Below are positions 43,907 to 51,017 of a stretch of 64,000 bases of DNA, piece after piece. Both the position numbers and the translations under genes were made by a program. The stretch spans positions 1-64,000 of the forward strand of contig CAKPOS010000001.1 in NCBI GenBank assembly GCA_934176955.1, given 5' to 3'. The notes beneath the pieces were generated by a model. The model saw only the letters and a list, made by a program, of their open reading frames with translations, searched no databases and had not been told where the DNA came from. Each line of letters opens with the position of its first letter. Position 1 is the first letter of the stretch. Origin of the DNA: an uncultured Bacilli bacterium (GTDB taxonomy: Bacteria; Bacillota_I; Bacilli_A; RF39; UBA660).

Positions 43907-44155
43907 GTTCTTTATCTTAAAAAAGCCAAGCAAGACGATGGGTTCCCTTCAAAGCTACTCCACAAAAAAACACCCAACGGGTGTTAAATTTTCAAATGGA
44001 GCGAATAAACAGCAAGTTACGAACCAAGTTCTCTTTCTAAAATAATTATATATGAATTATTATTAAATTTCAATGGTAGTATAGAAAGATTTCAATATTT
44101 ATTATATAATATATACACATGAAGTCTTAAATATATAAATGATTGGAGGAACTTA

Positions 44156-45187
44156 ATGAGTAATGAATTAATAAATAATGATAACGAAATAAATAATATT
44201 TTTGATAATATCAAAGATTTAGTTATAAATAGTAGAAACAAAGTTTATCAGACTGTAAATACTGAAATGCTTAGCTTATACTGGAATATAGGAAAAGCAA
44301 TTATGGAAATACAACAAGGTGATGAAAGAGCAAGTTATGGGGATGCTGTTTTAGAAAAGTTATCAGAAAAATTAACTAATGAATTTGGAAAAGGATTTTC
44401 CAAGAAAAATTTAGAAAGAATGAGAAAATTTTATATATGTTTTCCAATTGCGACAACACTGTCGTCGCAATTGAGTTGGTCACATTATTTAGAGTTAATT
44501 AAAATAGAAGAAGAACAAAAAAGAAATTTTTACTTAAATGAATGCATTAACTCTAGATGGAGTGTTAGAGAACTTCAAAGGTAAAGAGATTCACTACTTT
44601 ATGAAAGATTAACTTTATCTGCAGATAAGGAAAAAATATTAGAACTATCTGAAAAAGGACAAATATTAAAAACAAGTAAAGATTTAGTAAAAGATCCTTT
44701 TGTATTAGAATTTTTAGATATAAAAGAAAATACTGATTATTTAGAATCAGATTTAGAAAAGAATATTATAGAGCATTTAAAAGAGTTTTTGTTAGAATTA
44801 GGAAAAGGATTTAGCTATGTTGGAAATCAAGTAAGATTAACATTAGAAGAAGATCATTTTTATCCTGATTTAGTTTTTTATAATAGACTTTTAAAATGCT
44901 TTGTAATTCTTGATTTAAAAATAGGAAAAGTATCTCATCAAGATATAGGGCAAATGCAAATGTATGTTAATTATTATGATAGAGAAATAAAACAAAGTGA
45001 TGAAAATTCAACAGTAGGAATATTGCTTTCGACAAATAAAAATGAAACTGTTGTAAAATATACATTACCTGAAGATAATAAGACAATCTTTTCCTCAGAA
45101 TATAAATTACATATGCCAACAGAACAAGAATTAATTAGTGCTGTTGAAGAAGAAAAGAAAAATTTTGAATTAAACGATGAAATTTAA
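44156..45187 (+). pseudogene. YhcG/DUF1016-family nuclease gene with one nonsense codon
   Basis: The reading frame is continuous from ATG 44156 (after TTGGAGGAA) to TAA 45185-45187 apart from a single in-frame TAA at 44582-44584, in WSVRELQR*RDSLLYERL. Family members usually have Gln near there, so one C-to-T change explains it. N-terminal DUF1016_N (KVYQTVNTEMLSLYWNIGKA, SKKNLERMRKFY), C-terminal PDDEXK-like nuclease (FYPDLVFYNRLLKCFVILDL then K). 344 residues if restored. These nucleases are often carried near restriction-modification or on mobile DNA. The C-terminal part could restart at 44789. Confidence 0.8.
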
Positions 45188-45270
45188 TTATGACGAATAT
45201 GCCATAATTAACAGTCAAACATCTTTAATTAATTATATCAAAAAATGGTAGAAGAATGGAGTTAATGTAC

Positions 45271-46698
45271 ATGAAGATAGGAATAGATATAGATAATGTA
45301 ATATCAAACTTTAATGATACTTTATTAAATGAATATTTATTGCATGATAAAGATTTAAGAAATTCTGGCATTATAAATGAAAATGCTGAATATATAAGAA
45401 AAGGAATGTTTGAATGGACTGAAGATGAAGAAACAAATTTTTATAAAAGTAATATAGAAAGAATAGCAAAAAAATTAGAAGTTATTGCTGGTGCCAAAGA
45501 ATATATAGATAAACTTCATGAGGATGGTCATTTTATTTATATTATTACAGGTAGAGATAATGGAGAATATACAGAGCCTTATAATATGACAAAAAAGTGG
45601 CTTGATAATAAAGGTATTTATTATGACGATTTAATTTTAACAGATGCTTATGATAAACATGCAAAAGCTGAAAAATGCATAGAACTTAATATTGATATTA
45701 TGATTGATGATTCTGTTCGTATATGTAGTGATTGTATTGAAAATGGAATAACAACAATTTTAATGGATACACCATATAATAGATATTCTAATATACAAAG
45801 AGTCAAAAGGTGGAAAGAGTTCTATGACTATGTTTCAAGTTATAAAAATAATAAACTTAATATAATATTAGATACAGATACATATAACGAATGTGATGAT
45901 CAATTTGCGCTAACTTATTTATTAAAAAATCAAGACAAATTTAATATTGAGGCAATAACAGTAGCCCCTTATTCACATCAATCTAGGAATGTATCAGTAA
46001 GAGAAGGTCAGGAATTAAGTTATAATGAAATTTTAAAAATATGTAAATGGTTAAACCTTAATATAAGTAATAAAGTATTCAAAGGTTCAATGAATTATAT
46101 ACAAAATGGATATAATGAAACTAATGATGCAGTAAACAAGATAATTGAAATCGCACTAAAAAATGACAAAACTTATATATTAGGAATAGGTGCTATTACC
46201 AATATTGCGCTAGCTTTAAAAAAGGAGCCTAAAATAATAAATAAAATAGAAATTATTTGGTTAGGTGGAAATGAACTAGGATATAAAGATAATTTGGAAT
46301 ATAATTTTAAACAAGATATTGAAGCAGTAAAAATAGTATTCAATTCAAAAGTAAAAATTACAATATTGCCATGCAAAAATGTTGTATCTAATTTGAAAAT
46401 AGATATTAATACTCTAAAAAATAATTTAGAAAACAAATCAGAATTGTGCAATTACTTAATTGAAAGATTTTATGATGATGGATATCATGGTGTACAAGAA
46501 TCAAGAGTAATTTGGGATATATCAGTAATAGCTTATATGATAAATAAAAATTGGTTTGAAACAAAAGAAATTAACTGTCCAAAAATAAATAATGATACTT
46601 CTTATAAACCTACTAATAATAAACGTATGATTACTTTTGTTACTAAATTAGATAGAGATAAAATATATAAGGATTTATTTAAAAAGTCGGGAGAATAA
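45271..46698 (+). CDS. Fused HAD-type 5'-nucleotidase and nucleoside hydrolase
   Basis: 475 residues in two enzyme domains. Residues 1-190: HAD phosphatase of the NT5C/5'(3')-deoxyribonucleotidase kind, with nucleophile pair Asp6-x-Asp8 (GIDIDN), YIITGRDN and DIMIDDS. Residues about 198-475: nucleoside hydrolase with LDTDTYNECDDQFAL (calcium-binding Asp cluster), ILGIGAITNIALAL and WLGGN. Together they could take a nucleotide to nucleoside and then to base plus ribose. ATG 45271 is 9 bp after GGAG; in-frame ATGs at 45256 and 45265 are alternatives. Followed 2 bp later by an HD-domain gene, in an IS-bounded island. Biological role unknown; salvage or nucleotide depletion are both possible. Confidence 0.85.
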   Translation: MKIGIDIDNVISNFNDTLLNEYLLHDKDLRNSGIINENAEYIRKGMFEWTEDEETNFYKSNIERIAKKLEVIAGAKEYIDKLHEDGHFIYIITGRDNGEYTEPYNMTKKWLDNKGIYYDDLILTDAYDKHAKAEKCIELNIDIMIDDSVRICSDCIENGITTILMDTPYNRYSNIQRVKRWKEFYDYVSSYKNNKLNIILDTDTYNECDDQFALTYLLKNQDKFNIEAITVAPYSHQSRNVSVREGQELSYNEILKICKWLNLNISNKVFKGSMNYIQNGYNETNDAVNKIIEIALKNDKTYILGIGAITNIALALKKEPKIINKIEIIWLGGNELGYKDNLEYNFKQDIEAVKIVFNSKVKITILPCKNVVSNLKIDINTLKNNLENKSELCNYLIERFYDDGYHGVQESRVIWDISVIAYMINKNWFETKEINCPKINNDTSYKPTNNKRMITFVTKLDRDKIYKDLFKKSGE

Positions 46699-46700
46699 AG

Positions 46701-47321
46701 ATGAAATTAACAAGTATTGAAGCAAGGAAACTATTAGAGATAGAAAGACAAAAAACAAAAGATGATAGATGGATTGATCATTGTTTGTGTGTTGGAAATA
46801 GTGCTGGAAGAATTGCTGAAGCACTAAATAAAAAAGGTATTAATGTAGATATTGATAAAGCAATAGCGTTTGGATATATTCATGATATAGGTAAAAAATT
46901 TAATGAGCATGGCGGTGTATTTCCTCATGCTATAAATGGTTATAATTATATAAAAAGTCTTGGGTATGATGAAGAATATGCAGGAATTTGTATTAAACAT
47001 TCTTTTTTAAATAATGACATAGATTGTATATCAAATGATAGAGATGAAACAGATAAGTCTAATTCACATTACAATTTTGTAAAAGAATATATAAAAAATA
47101 AATATAGTTTAGAAGAAAAAATAATCAATCTTTGTGATTTAATGTGTACTACTAAAACATTAACTGTTGAAAAAAGAATGGTAGATTTATTACTAAGACA
47201 TGGTGTATTTAAAAAAACATATTATCATATTGAAGAAACAATGAAATTAAAAGAATATTTTGATAATTTACTAGGATATAATTTGTATAACTTATTTCCA
47301 GAAATAAAAGAAAATTTATAA
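46701..47321 (+). CDS. HD-domain phosphohydrolase
   Basis: 206 residues starting after GGGAG inside the previous gene's end and 2 bp past its stop, so the two are one operon. HD metal site: WIDHCLCVGN (His), FGYIHDIGKK (His-Asp), and later ICIKHSFLNN and NLCDLMCTTK (Asp). HD enzymes of this size act on nucleotides or phosphate monoesters. Pairing with the nucleotidase/nucleoside hydrolase fusion suggests nucleotide breakdown. Not closely like the other HD gene at 60262. Confidence 0.87.
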   Translation: MKLTSIEARKLLEIERQKTKDDRWIDHCLCVGNSAGRIAEALNKKGINVDIDKAIAFGYIHDIGKKFNEHGGVFPHAINGYNYIKSLGYDEEYAGICIKHSFLNNDIDCISNDRDETDKSNSHYNFVKEYIKNKYSLEEKIINLCDLMCTTKTLTVEKRMVDLLLRHGVFKKTYYHIEETMKLKEYFDNLLGYNLYNLFPEIKENL

Positions 47322-47346
47322 AAGGGATTGGTAATTTCCCATAATC

Positions 47347-47370
47347 GAATTTGTACAGGAGTACAAATTC
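47347..47370. repeat. Perfect 10-bp inverted repeat
   Basis: GAATTTGTAC, AGGA loop, GTACAAATTC. It lies 25 bp after the HD gene without a T run. It could be a recombination or transposon-end relic, or an mRNA 3' hairpin. Confidence 0.5.
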
Positions 47371-47437
47371 AGTGCTGGCTAGACAAAAATATTACTCCCA
47401 AATTAAGGAAAATATAAAAAGAGGATTAAATTATTTT

Positions 47438-47671
47438 GGTTCTTCGAATTTGAGGGGACCTAGAAAAAATTAGTTCAAAATAATTGGACTAATTTTTTTG
47501 AGATAAAAAAAAGACATTGATACACTTCTTTGATACAATGTTTATAGACCAAAAAAATACAAAGTATGAGGTGTTGTCAATGTCTATAATTAATTCTATA
47601 TTAAAAATGCTAAATATGAAAGATAAAAATTTCATTTTTAATGAAAATTTTATAACAGAAAGAAAAATTCA
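47438..47671 (+). mobile_element. Truncated left end of the same ISL3 element
   Basis: 234 bp identical by eye to 42426-42659, same orientation: left inverted repeat, shielding hairpin, promoter region and first 31 transposase codons, ending at AAAAATTCA. Then unrelated sequence starts. The two copies bracket a 3.5-kb segment like a composite element whose right copy lost its end. Confidence 0.9.
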
Positions 47672-47798
47672 GTGAACACTCCAAGTTACGTGTTTGCTTT
47701 TTAATTTGCCAATTTATTTTATTTAAGAAAAAATAAAATGAAGTATTTTAATGGACTAAAGAAGAAAGAATTCTCATAATTTTTATTAGGTGATCATT

Positions 47799-48866
47799 TT
47801 GAGAAAAGTAGCTTTGTTTTGTATTCTATTTTTTTCTTTTTTAAACTTTAGTAATGCATCAACTTCAAGTGCCCATGAATATGTTCTAATGGATATGAAA
47901 AGTGGAAGAGTACTCAAAGGAAAAAATTATAACTCTCCCGTTTTAATTGCTTCGATAACGAAAATTATGTCATGTTTACTTGCTGTTGAATCGAAAAAAT
48001 TAGATGAAACTGTTATGGTTAGCGATATTATTAAAAAATCGTATGGTTCAGGAATTTATATTGAAGTAGGGGAAGAAATAACATTAAGAGATTTACTATA
48101 TGGTTTGATGCTTCGCTCTGGAAATGATGCTGCTTTGATGGTGGCAGAATATGTAGGAAAAGATGTTGATAATTTTGTTTCAATGATGAATAAAAAAGCG
48201 AAATCGATTGGTATGCTTCATACTACTTTTGTTAATCCTAGTGGATTAGATAATACCGATTCTGGAAATTATTCTACTGCATATGATATGGCTTTATTAA
48301 CAAGATACGCTATGCAATATGAAGATTATCGAAAAATTGTAAGTACCAAAAAACATATCGTGAAAACTAATAAAAAGACCTATGTGTGGCATAATAAAAA
48401 TAAACTTTTAAATGAAAAATATATAACAGGAGGAAAAACTGGTTATACAAAAAAGGCAAAAAGAACATTAGTTAGTACTGCTTCTTATCAAAATCAAGAT
48501 ATGATTGTTGTTACTTTAAATGACAGTGATGATTGGAATACACATAAAGGATTGTATCAATATGCTTTTGAGAATTATACTGCATACTTAATTTTAAAAA
48601 AGAAAAATTTTGCCGTCGTAGGAGAGAAATATTACCACAAAAGGGGAGAGTTATACATTAAGAATGATATTTATCTTCCCTTTAAAGAAGATGAATTAAA
48701 AAAAATTGTTGCTAGAATTGTGTTAAAGAAAAAAAGTAGGGTTAAGAATAATGAAAAAGTAGGAAAGTATTCTATTTATTTAGATCAAAAACTTTTATAT
48801 CAAGAAGATATTTATTTAAGAAAAACGAAGAAAAATACTTCTCTTTTGAAAAGGAGTATGATTTAA
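47799..48866 (+). CDS. dacB: D-alanyl-D-alanine carboxypeptidase, DacB/DacF-like, S11 family
   Basis: 355 residues from TTG at 47799, after AGGTGATC. Signal peptide (about 1-20, ending NAS). Catalytic motifs SITKIM (SxxK), LRSGNDAAL (SxN) and GGKTGYTKKAKR (KTG) are all canonical. A C-terminal beta domain follows, with no clear amphipathic anchor. It overlaps spmA by one base. In Bacillus dacB-spmA-spmB is a sporulation operon shaping cortex cross-linking and spore-core dehydration, so this is probably the spore enzyme. The S11 gene at 17041 would be the vegetative one. Confidence 0.87.
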   Translation: MRKVALFCILFFSFLNFSNASTSSAHEYVLMDMKSGRVLKGKNYNSPVLIASITKIMSCLLAVESKKLDETVMVSDIIKKSYGSGIYIEVGEEITLRDLLYGLMLRSGNDAALMVAEYVGKDVDNFVSMMNKKAKSIGMLHTTFVNPSGLDNTDSGNYSTAYDMALLTRYAMQYEDYRKIVSTKKHIVKTNKKTYVWHNKNKLLNEKYITGGKTGYTKKAKRTLVSTASYQNQDMIVVTLNDSDDWNTHKGLYQYAFENYTAYLILKKKNFAVVGEKYYHKRGELYIKNDIYLPFKEDELKKIVARIVLKKKSRVKNNEKVGKYSIYLDQKLLYQEDIYLRKTKKNTSLLKRSMI

Positions 48867-49444
48867 TGATTAACTTTATTTTTACTTTTTTTCTGTTAGG
48901 GGGAATTATTTATTCTTTTTTTACTGGAAATACTTTAAGCGTTAATGAAAGTCTAATTCAGTCTGGAGAAACGGCGATTTCTATGATTCTTAAAATTATT
49001 CCTTTACTTTGTCTTTGGCTAGGGGTCATGAAAATTGCTTCCTTAAGTGGATTACTTTCTAAATTATCTTTAGTTGTTGCTAAGATTATTGGTCCTTTAT
49101 TTCCTGAATTAAAAAAAGGAGAAGAAGCATTATCTTATATTGCTACAAATATTGTGATGAATATTTTTGGATTAGGAAATGCGGCTACACCATTTGGGTT
49201 AAAAGCATTTGAAAGACTTCAAGAAATTAATCCCAAAAAAGAAGAAGCCTCAAGGAGTATGATTACTTTACTTGTGATGAATACTGCTTCTGTAACATTA
49301 ATTCCTACTACAGTAATTAGTTTTAGAAGAATGTATCATTCGAATCAACCAACAGAAATATTAATTCCTTGCATGATAGCCACTATTTTATCTTGTTTAT
49401 TCGGTCTTTTAGTTGATCGAATCTTTGCTAAATATTGGAAATAG
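48866..49444 (+). CDS. spmA: Spore maturation protein A
   Basis: 192 residues, four to five membrane helices, nucleoside-recognition (Gate) domain family. Typical stretches: GETAISMILKIIPLLCLWLG and IATNIVMNIFGLGNAATPFG, with PFGLKAFERL. SpmA and SpmB help the spore core lose water. The start shares its A with the dacB stop, and AAGGAG is upstream. Confidence 0.92.
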   Translation: MINFIFTFFLLGGIIYSFFTGNTLSVNESLIQSGETAISMILKIIPLLCLWLGVMKIASLSGLLSKLSLVVAKIIGPLFPELKKGEEALSYIATNIVMNIFGLGNAATPFGLKAFERLQEINPKKEEASRSMITLLVMNTASVTLIPTTVISFRRMYHSNQPTEILIPCMIATILSCLFGLLVDRIFAKYWK

Positions 49445-49458
49445 GAAAGGAGAATATC

Positions 49459-49968
49459 ATGAATTTGATTATTCCAGGAATCGTTTTCTTTATTGTTTTT
49501 TATGGCTTTTGTAAGAAAATAAATATTTATGATGCCTTTATTGATGGGGTAAAAGAAGGATTATCCATGGCTTTAAAGATATTTCCTACTATGTTTGCGA
49601 TGGTTGTATCGATTGATGTTTTGATAAAAAGTAATGCTTTACAAGCTTTCGTTATTTTAATAGAACCTCTTTGCATTAAATTATCTATTCCCAAAGAGAT
49701 ATTACCATTAGCTTTCGTAAGACCAATTTCTGGAAGTTCTTCTTTAATCTTAATGGGTGATTTATTAAAAACTTATGGTCCAGACTCTTTTATTGGAAGA
49801 ATTGCTTCTTTAATTCAAGGAAGTACAGATACAACCCTCTATATTATTGGACTATATTTTTCTTCTATTGGTATCAAAAAAATTAAATATTCTTTACTCG
49901 TTGGTCTTCTTGCTGATTTATTTGCTATTATTTTATCTATTTTAGTCATTTCTTTCTTTTTTTCCTGA
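49459..49968 (+). CDS. spmB: Spore maturation protein B
   Basis: 169 residues with membrane helices and the Gate-family motifs FVRPISGSSSLILMGDLLKT and IQGSTDTTLYIIGLYFSSIG. ATG at 49459 follows AAAGGAGAA; it starts 14 bp after spmA. Completes the dacB-spmA-spmB cluster. Confidence 0.93.
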   Translation: MNLIIPGIVFFIVFYGFCKKINIYDAFIDGVKEGLSMALKIFPTMFAMVVSIDVLIKSNALQAFVILIEPLCIKLSIPKEILPLAFVRPISGSSSLILMGDLLKTYGPDSFIGRIASLIQGSTDTTLYIIGLYFSSIGIKKIKYSLLVGLLADLFAIILSILVISFFFS

Positions 49969-50031
49969 ACAATACTGATGATTAATTTTTCTTATCTTTA
50001 TTGCTTGAAAATGGAGAAAAGAAAAAAAGCC

Positions 50032-50166
50032 TTAATTTAGACTTTTTTTGCATGAATTATTTTCATTCATATTGGAAGAATTCTCATTACAAGAATTAGC
50101 ACCACTCATATTTTTCTGGCTATTATTCTTGTTGTTTGAGTTTTTAGAACTTTTGTTTTTTCCCAT
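50032..50166 (-). CDS. Asn/Ser/Lys-rich 44-residue protein, possible spore protein
   Basis: ATG at 50166 follows GGGTGATG; 44 codons end at TAA (50034-50032). Composition is extreme: about 14 Asn, 9 Ser and 8 Lys, with two Cys. Unstructured, no hydrophobic core. It resembles small minor spore proteins only in size and composition. A CATAATA box (plus about 50177-50183) with TACATA 17 bp upstream fits a sigma-G promoter loosely. It lies just downstream of, and opposite to, spmAB. Confidence 0.5.
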   Translation of the reverse strand: MGKNKSSKNSNNKNNSQKNMSGANSCNENSSNMNENNSCKKSLN

Positions 50167-50384
50167 TTTTCATCACCCATTATTATTATGGAGAAGGAAA
50201 GAATAAATATGTATTTTTTTCTTTGGTGTTATTTTCCAGTTTTAAGTATTTTAAAACAGTATGTTTTTCTTTCTTATGGATACAATAAAAATAAAAAAAT
50301 TCTCTGATAAACAAGGAATAACGAAAAAAATTTAATTTTTTTCTTCAATTAGCATAAAAAGTTAAATTAAATTGAAAAAAATAC

Positions 50385-50413
50385 TTGAATAATAAAAAAA
50401 AGTGTTGTATAAT
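50385..50413 (+). promoter_or_regulatory. tRNA-Arg promoter
   Basis: TTGAAT at 50385-50390 and TATAAT at 50408-50413, 17-bp spacing, 28 bp before the tRNA. Confidence 0.85.
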
Positions 50414-50441
50414 TAGTTTGCATTTGTTGAGAAGAAGTACT

Positions 50442-50518
50442 GTCTCCGTAGCTCAGTTGGATAGAGCAATCGCCTTCTAAGCGATCGGTCAGGTGTTCGA
50501 ATCACCTCGGGGACACCA
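50442..50518 (+). tRNA. tRNA-Arg (anticodon TCT)
   Basis: 77 nt with encoded CCA. Acceptor GTCTCCG pairs with CGGGGAC. The anticodon stem ATCGC/GCGAT encloses loop CTTCTAA, giving anticodon TCT, which reads AGA/AGG, the main Arg codons here. The T arm has GGTGTTCGAATCACC. Confidence 0.97.
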
Positions 50519-50528
50519 TGTTGAATTT

Positions 50529-50554
50529 AACCCTTATTAAATAAGGGTTTTTTT
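50529..50554 (+). terminator. tRNA-Arg terminator
   Basis: AACCCTTATT pairs with AATAAGGGTT around a 1-nt-to-tetraloop turn, then T7. Confidence 0.9.
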
Positions 50555-50625
50555 ATGCTTAAATCATTTTTAACATCAATTTGATAAAATAACTGTTTTT
50601 TTTGCTTGAATTTGGGGTTTAGAAA

Positions 50626-50654
50626 TTGATTTTTCCTATGAATTGTGGTATATT
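50626..50654 (+). promoter_or_regulatory. Promoter for the 55-residue gene
   Basis: TTGATT at 50626-50631 and TATATT at 50649-50654, 17 bp apart, with a TGG extension. Confidence 0.6.
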
Positions 50655-50679
50655 TATGTCGAGAAAAGAAGGGAGAGTT

Positions 50680-50847
50680 ATGGTTGAAAAAGTAATTACA
50701 GATAGAAATTTAATTTATAAGATTACGAGGAGAAAAGATAAAAAATTAATTATTCACTATAATTTAAAAAATAAACGAGCTTGGTTCCAAACGGATAGTA
50801 TGTTTAAAAGAAAAGCTATTGATATTAATCGAGTAATTTCCTTATAG
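50680..50847 (+). CDS. Small basic protein of unknown function (55 aa)
   Basis: ATG at 50680 follows GAAGGGAGAG; the preceding in-frame codons overlap the promoter, so this start is preferred. A basic product (ITRRKDKKLIIHYNLKNKRA) with beta-strand character and no membrane segment. Not recognised. Confidence 0.65.
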   Translation: MVEKVITDRNLIYKITRRKDKKLIIHYNLKNKRAWFQTDSMFKRKAIDINRVISL

Positions 50848-50960
50848 AGGAAGAAATATCAATTCTATCATAATTCTAAGGAAAAGAGGTTAGTTTTTCT
50901 TCAGTATTTTTTAAAAGTAAATTTTCTGTTAATAATTCATAAGAAAAGGAATAAAAACGA

Positions 50961-50989
50961 TTGACAAGCAGTGATAAAAGTGCTAGAAT
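50961..50989 (+). promoter_or_regulatory. Strong promoter of the adhesin gene
   Basis: TTGACA at 50961-50966 and TAGAAT at 50984-50989, 17-bp spacing, TGC extension. Confidence 0.88.
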
Positions 50990-51017
50990 ATACGGTCAAA
51001 AGAAGGGGGAATATGAA

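Larger units (their letters stand above)
42409..43922 (+). terminator. trpS terminator hairpin interrupted by the IS
   Basis: Left half TTTTAAGATAAA (about 42411-42422) and right half TTTATCTTAAAA (about 43912-43923) are perfect complements now separated by the 1.48-kb element. Joined they form a 12-bp stem with a small loop and an A/T-rich tail. Confidence 0.6.

Noticed and set aside
43940..44020. Minus-strand frame ending in a Val-Gly-Cys-Phe-Phe-rich tail through the hairpin AACACCC-AAC-GGGTGTT
   Set aside because: The codons run through a terminator-like hairpin and there is no start or ribosome site. At most it is debris from an older mobile element.
37249..47762. A shared AT-rich string of about 20 bp at 37250 and 47740 as a dispersed repeat
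   Set aside because: Both copies are low-complexity and lie in unrelated contexts without boundaries or inverted ends. Chance is likely in DNA this AT-rich.
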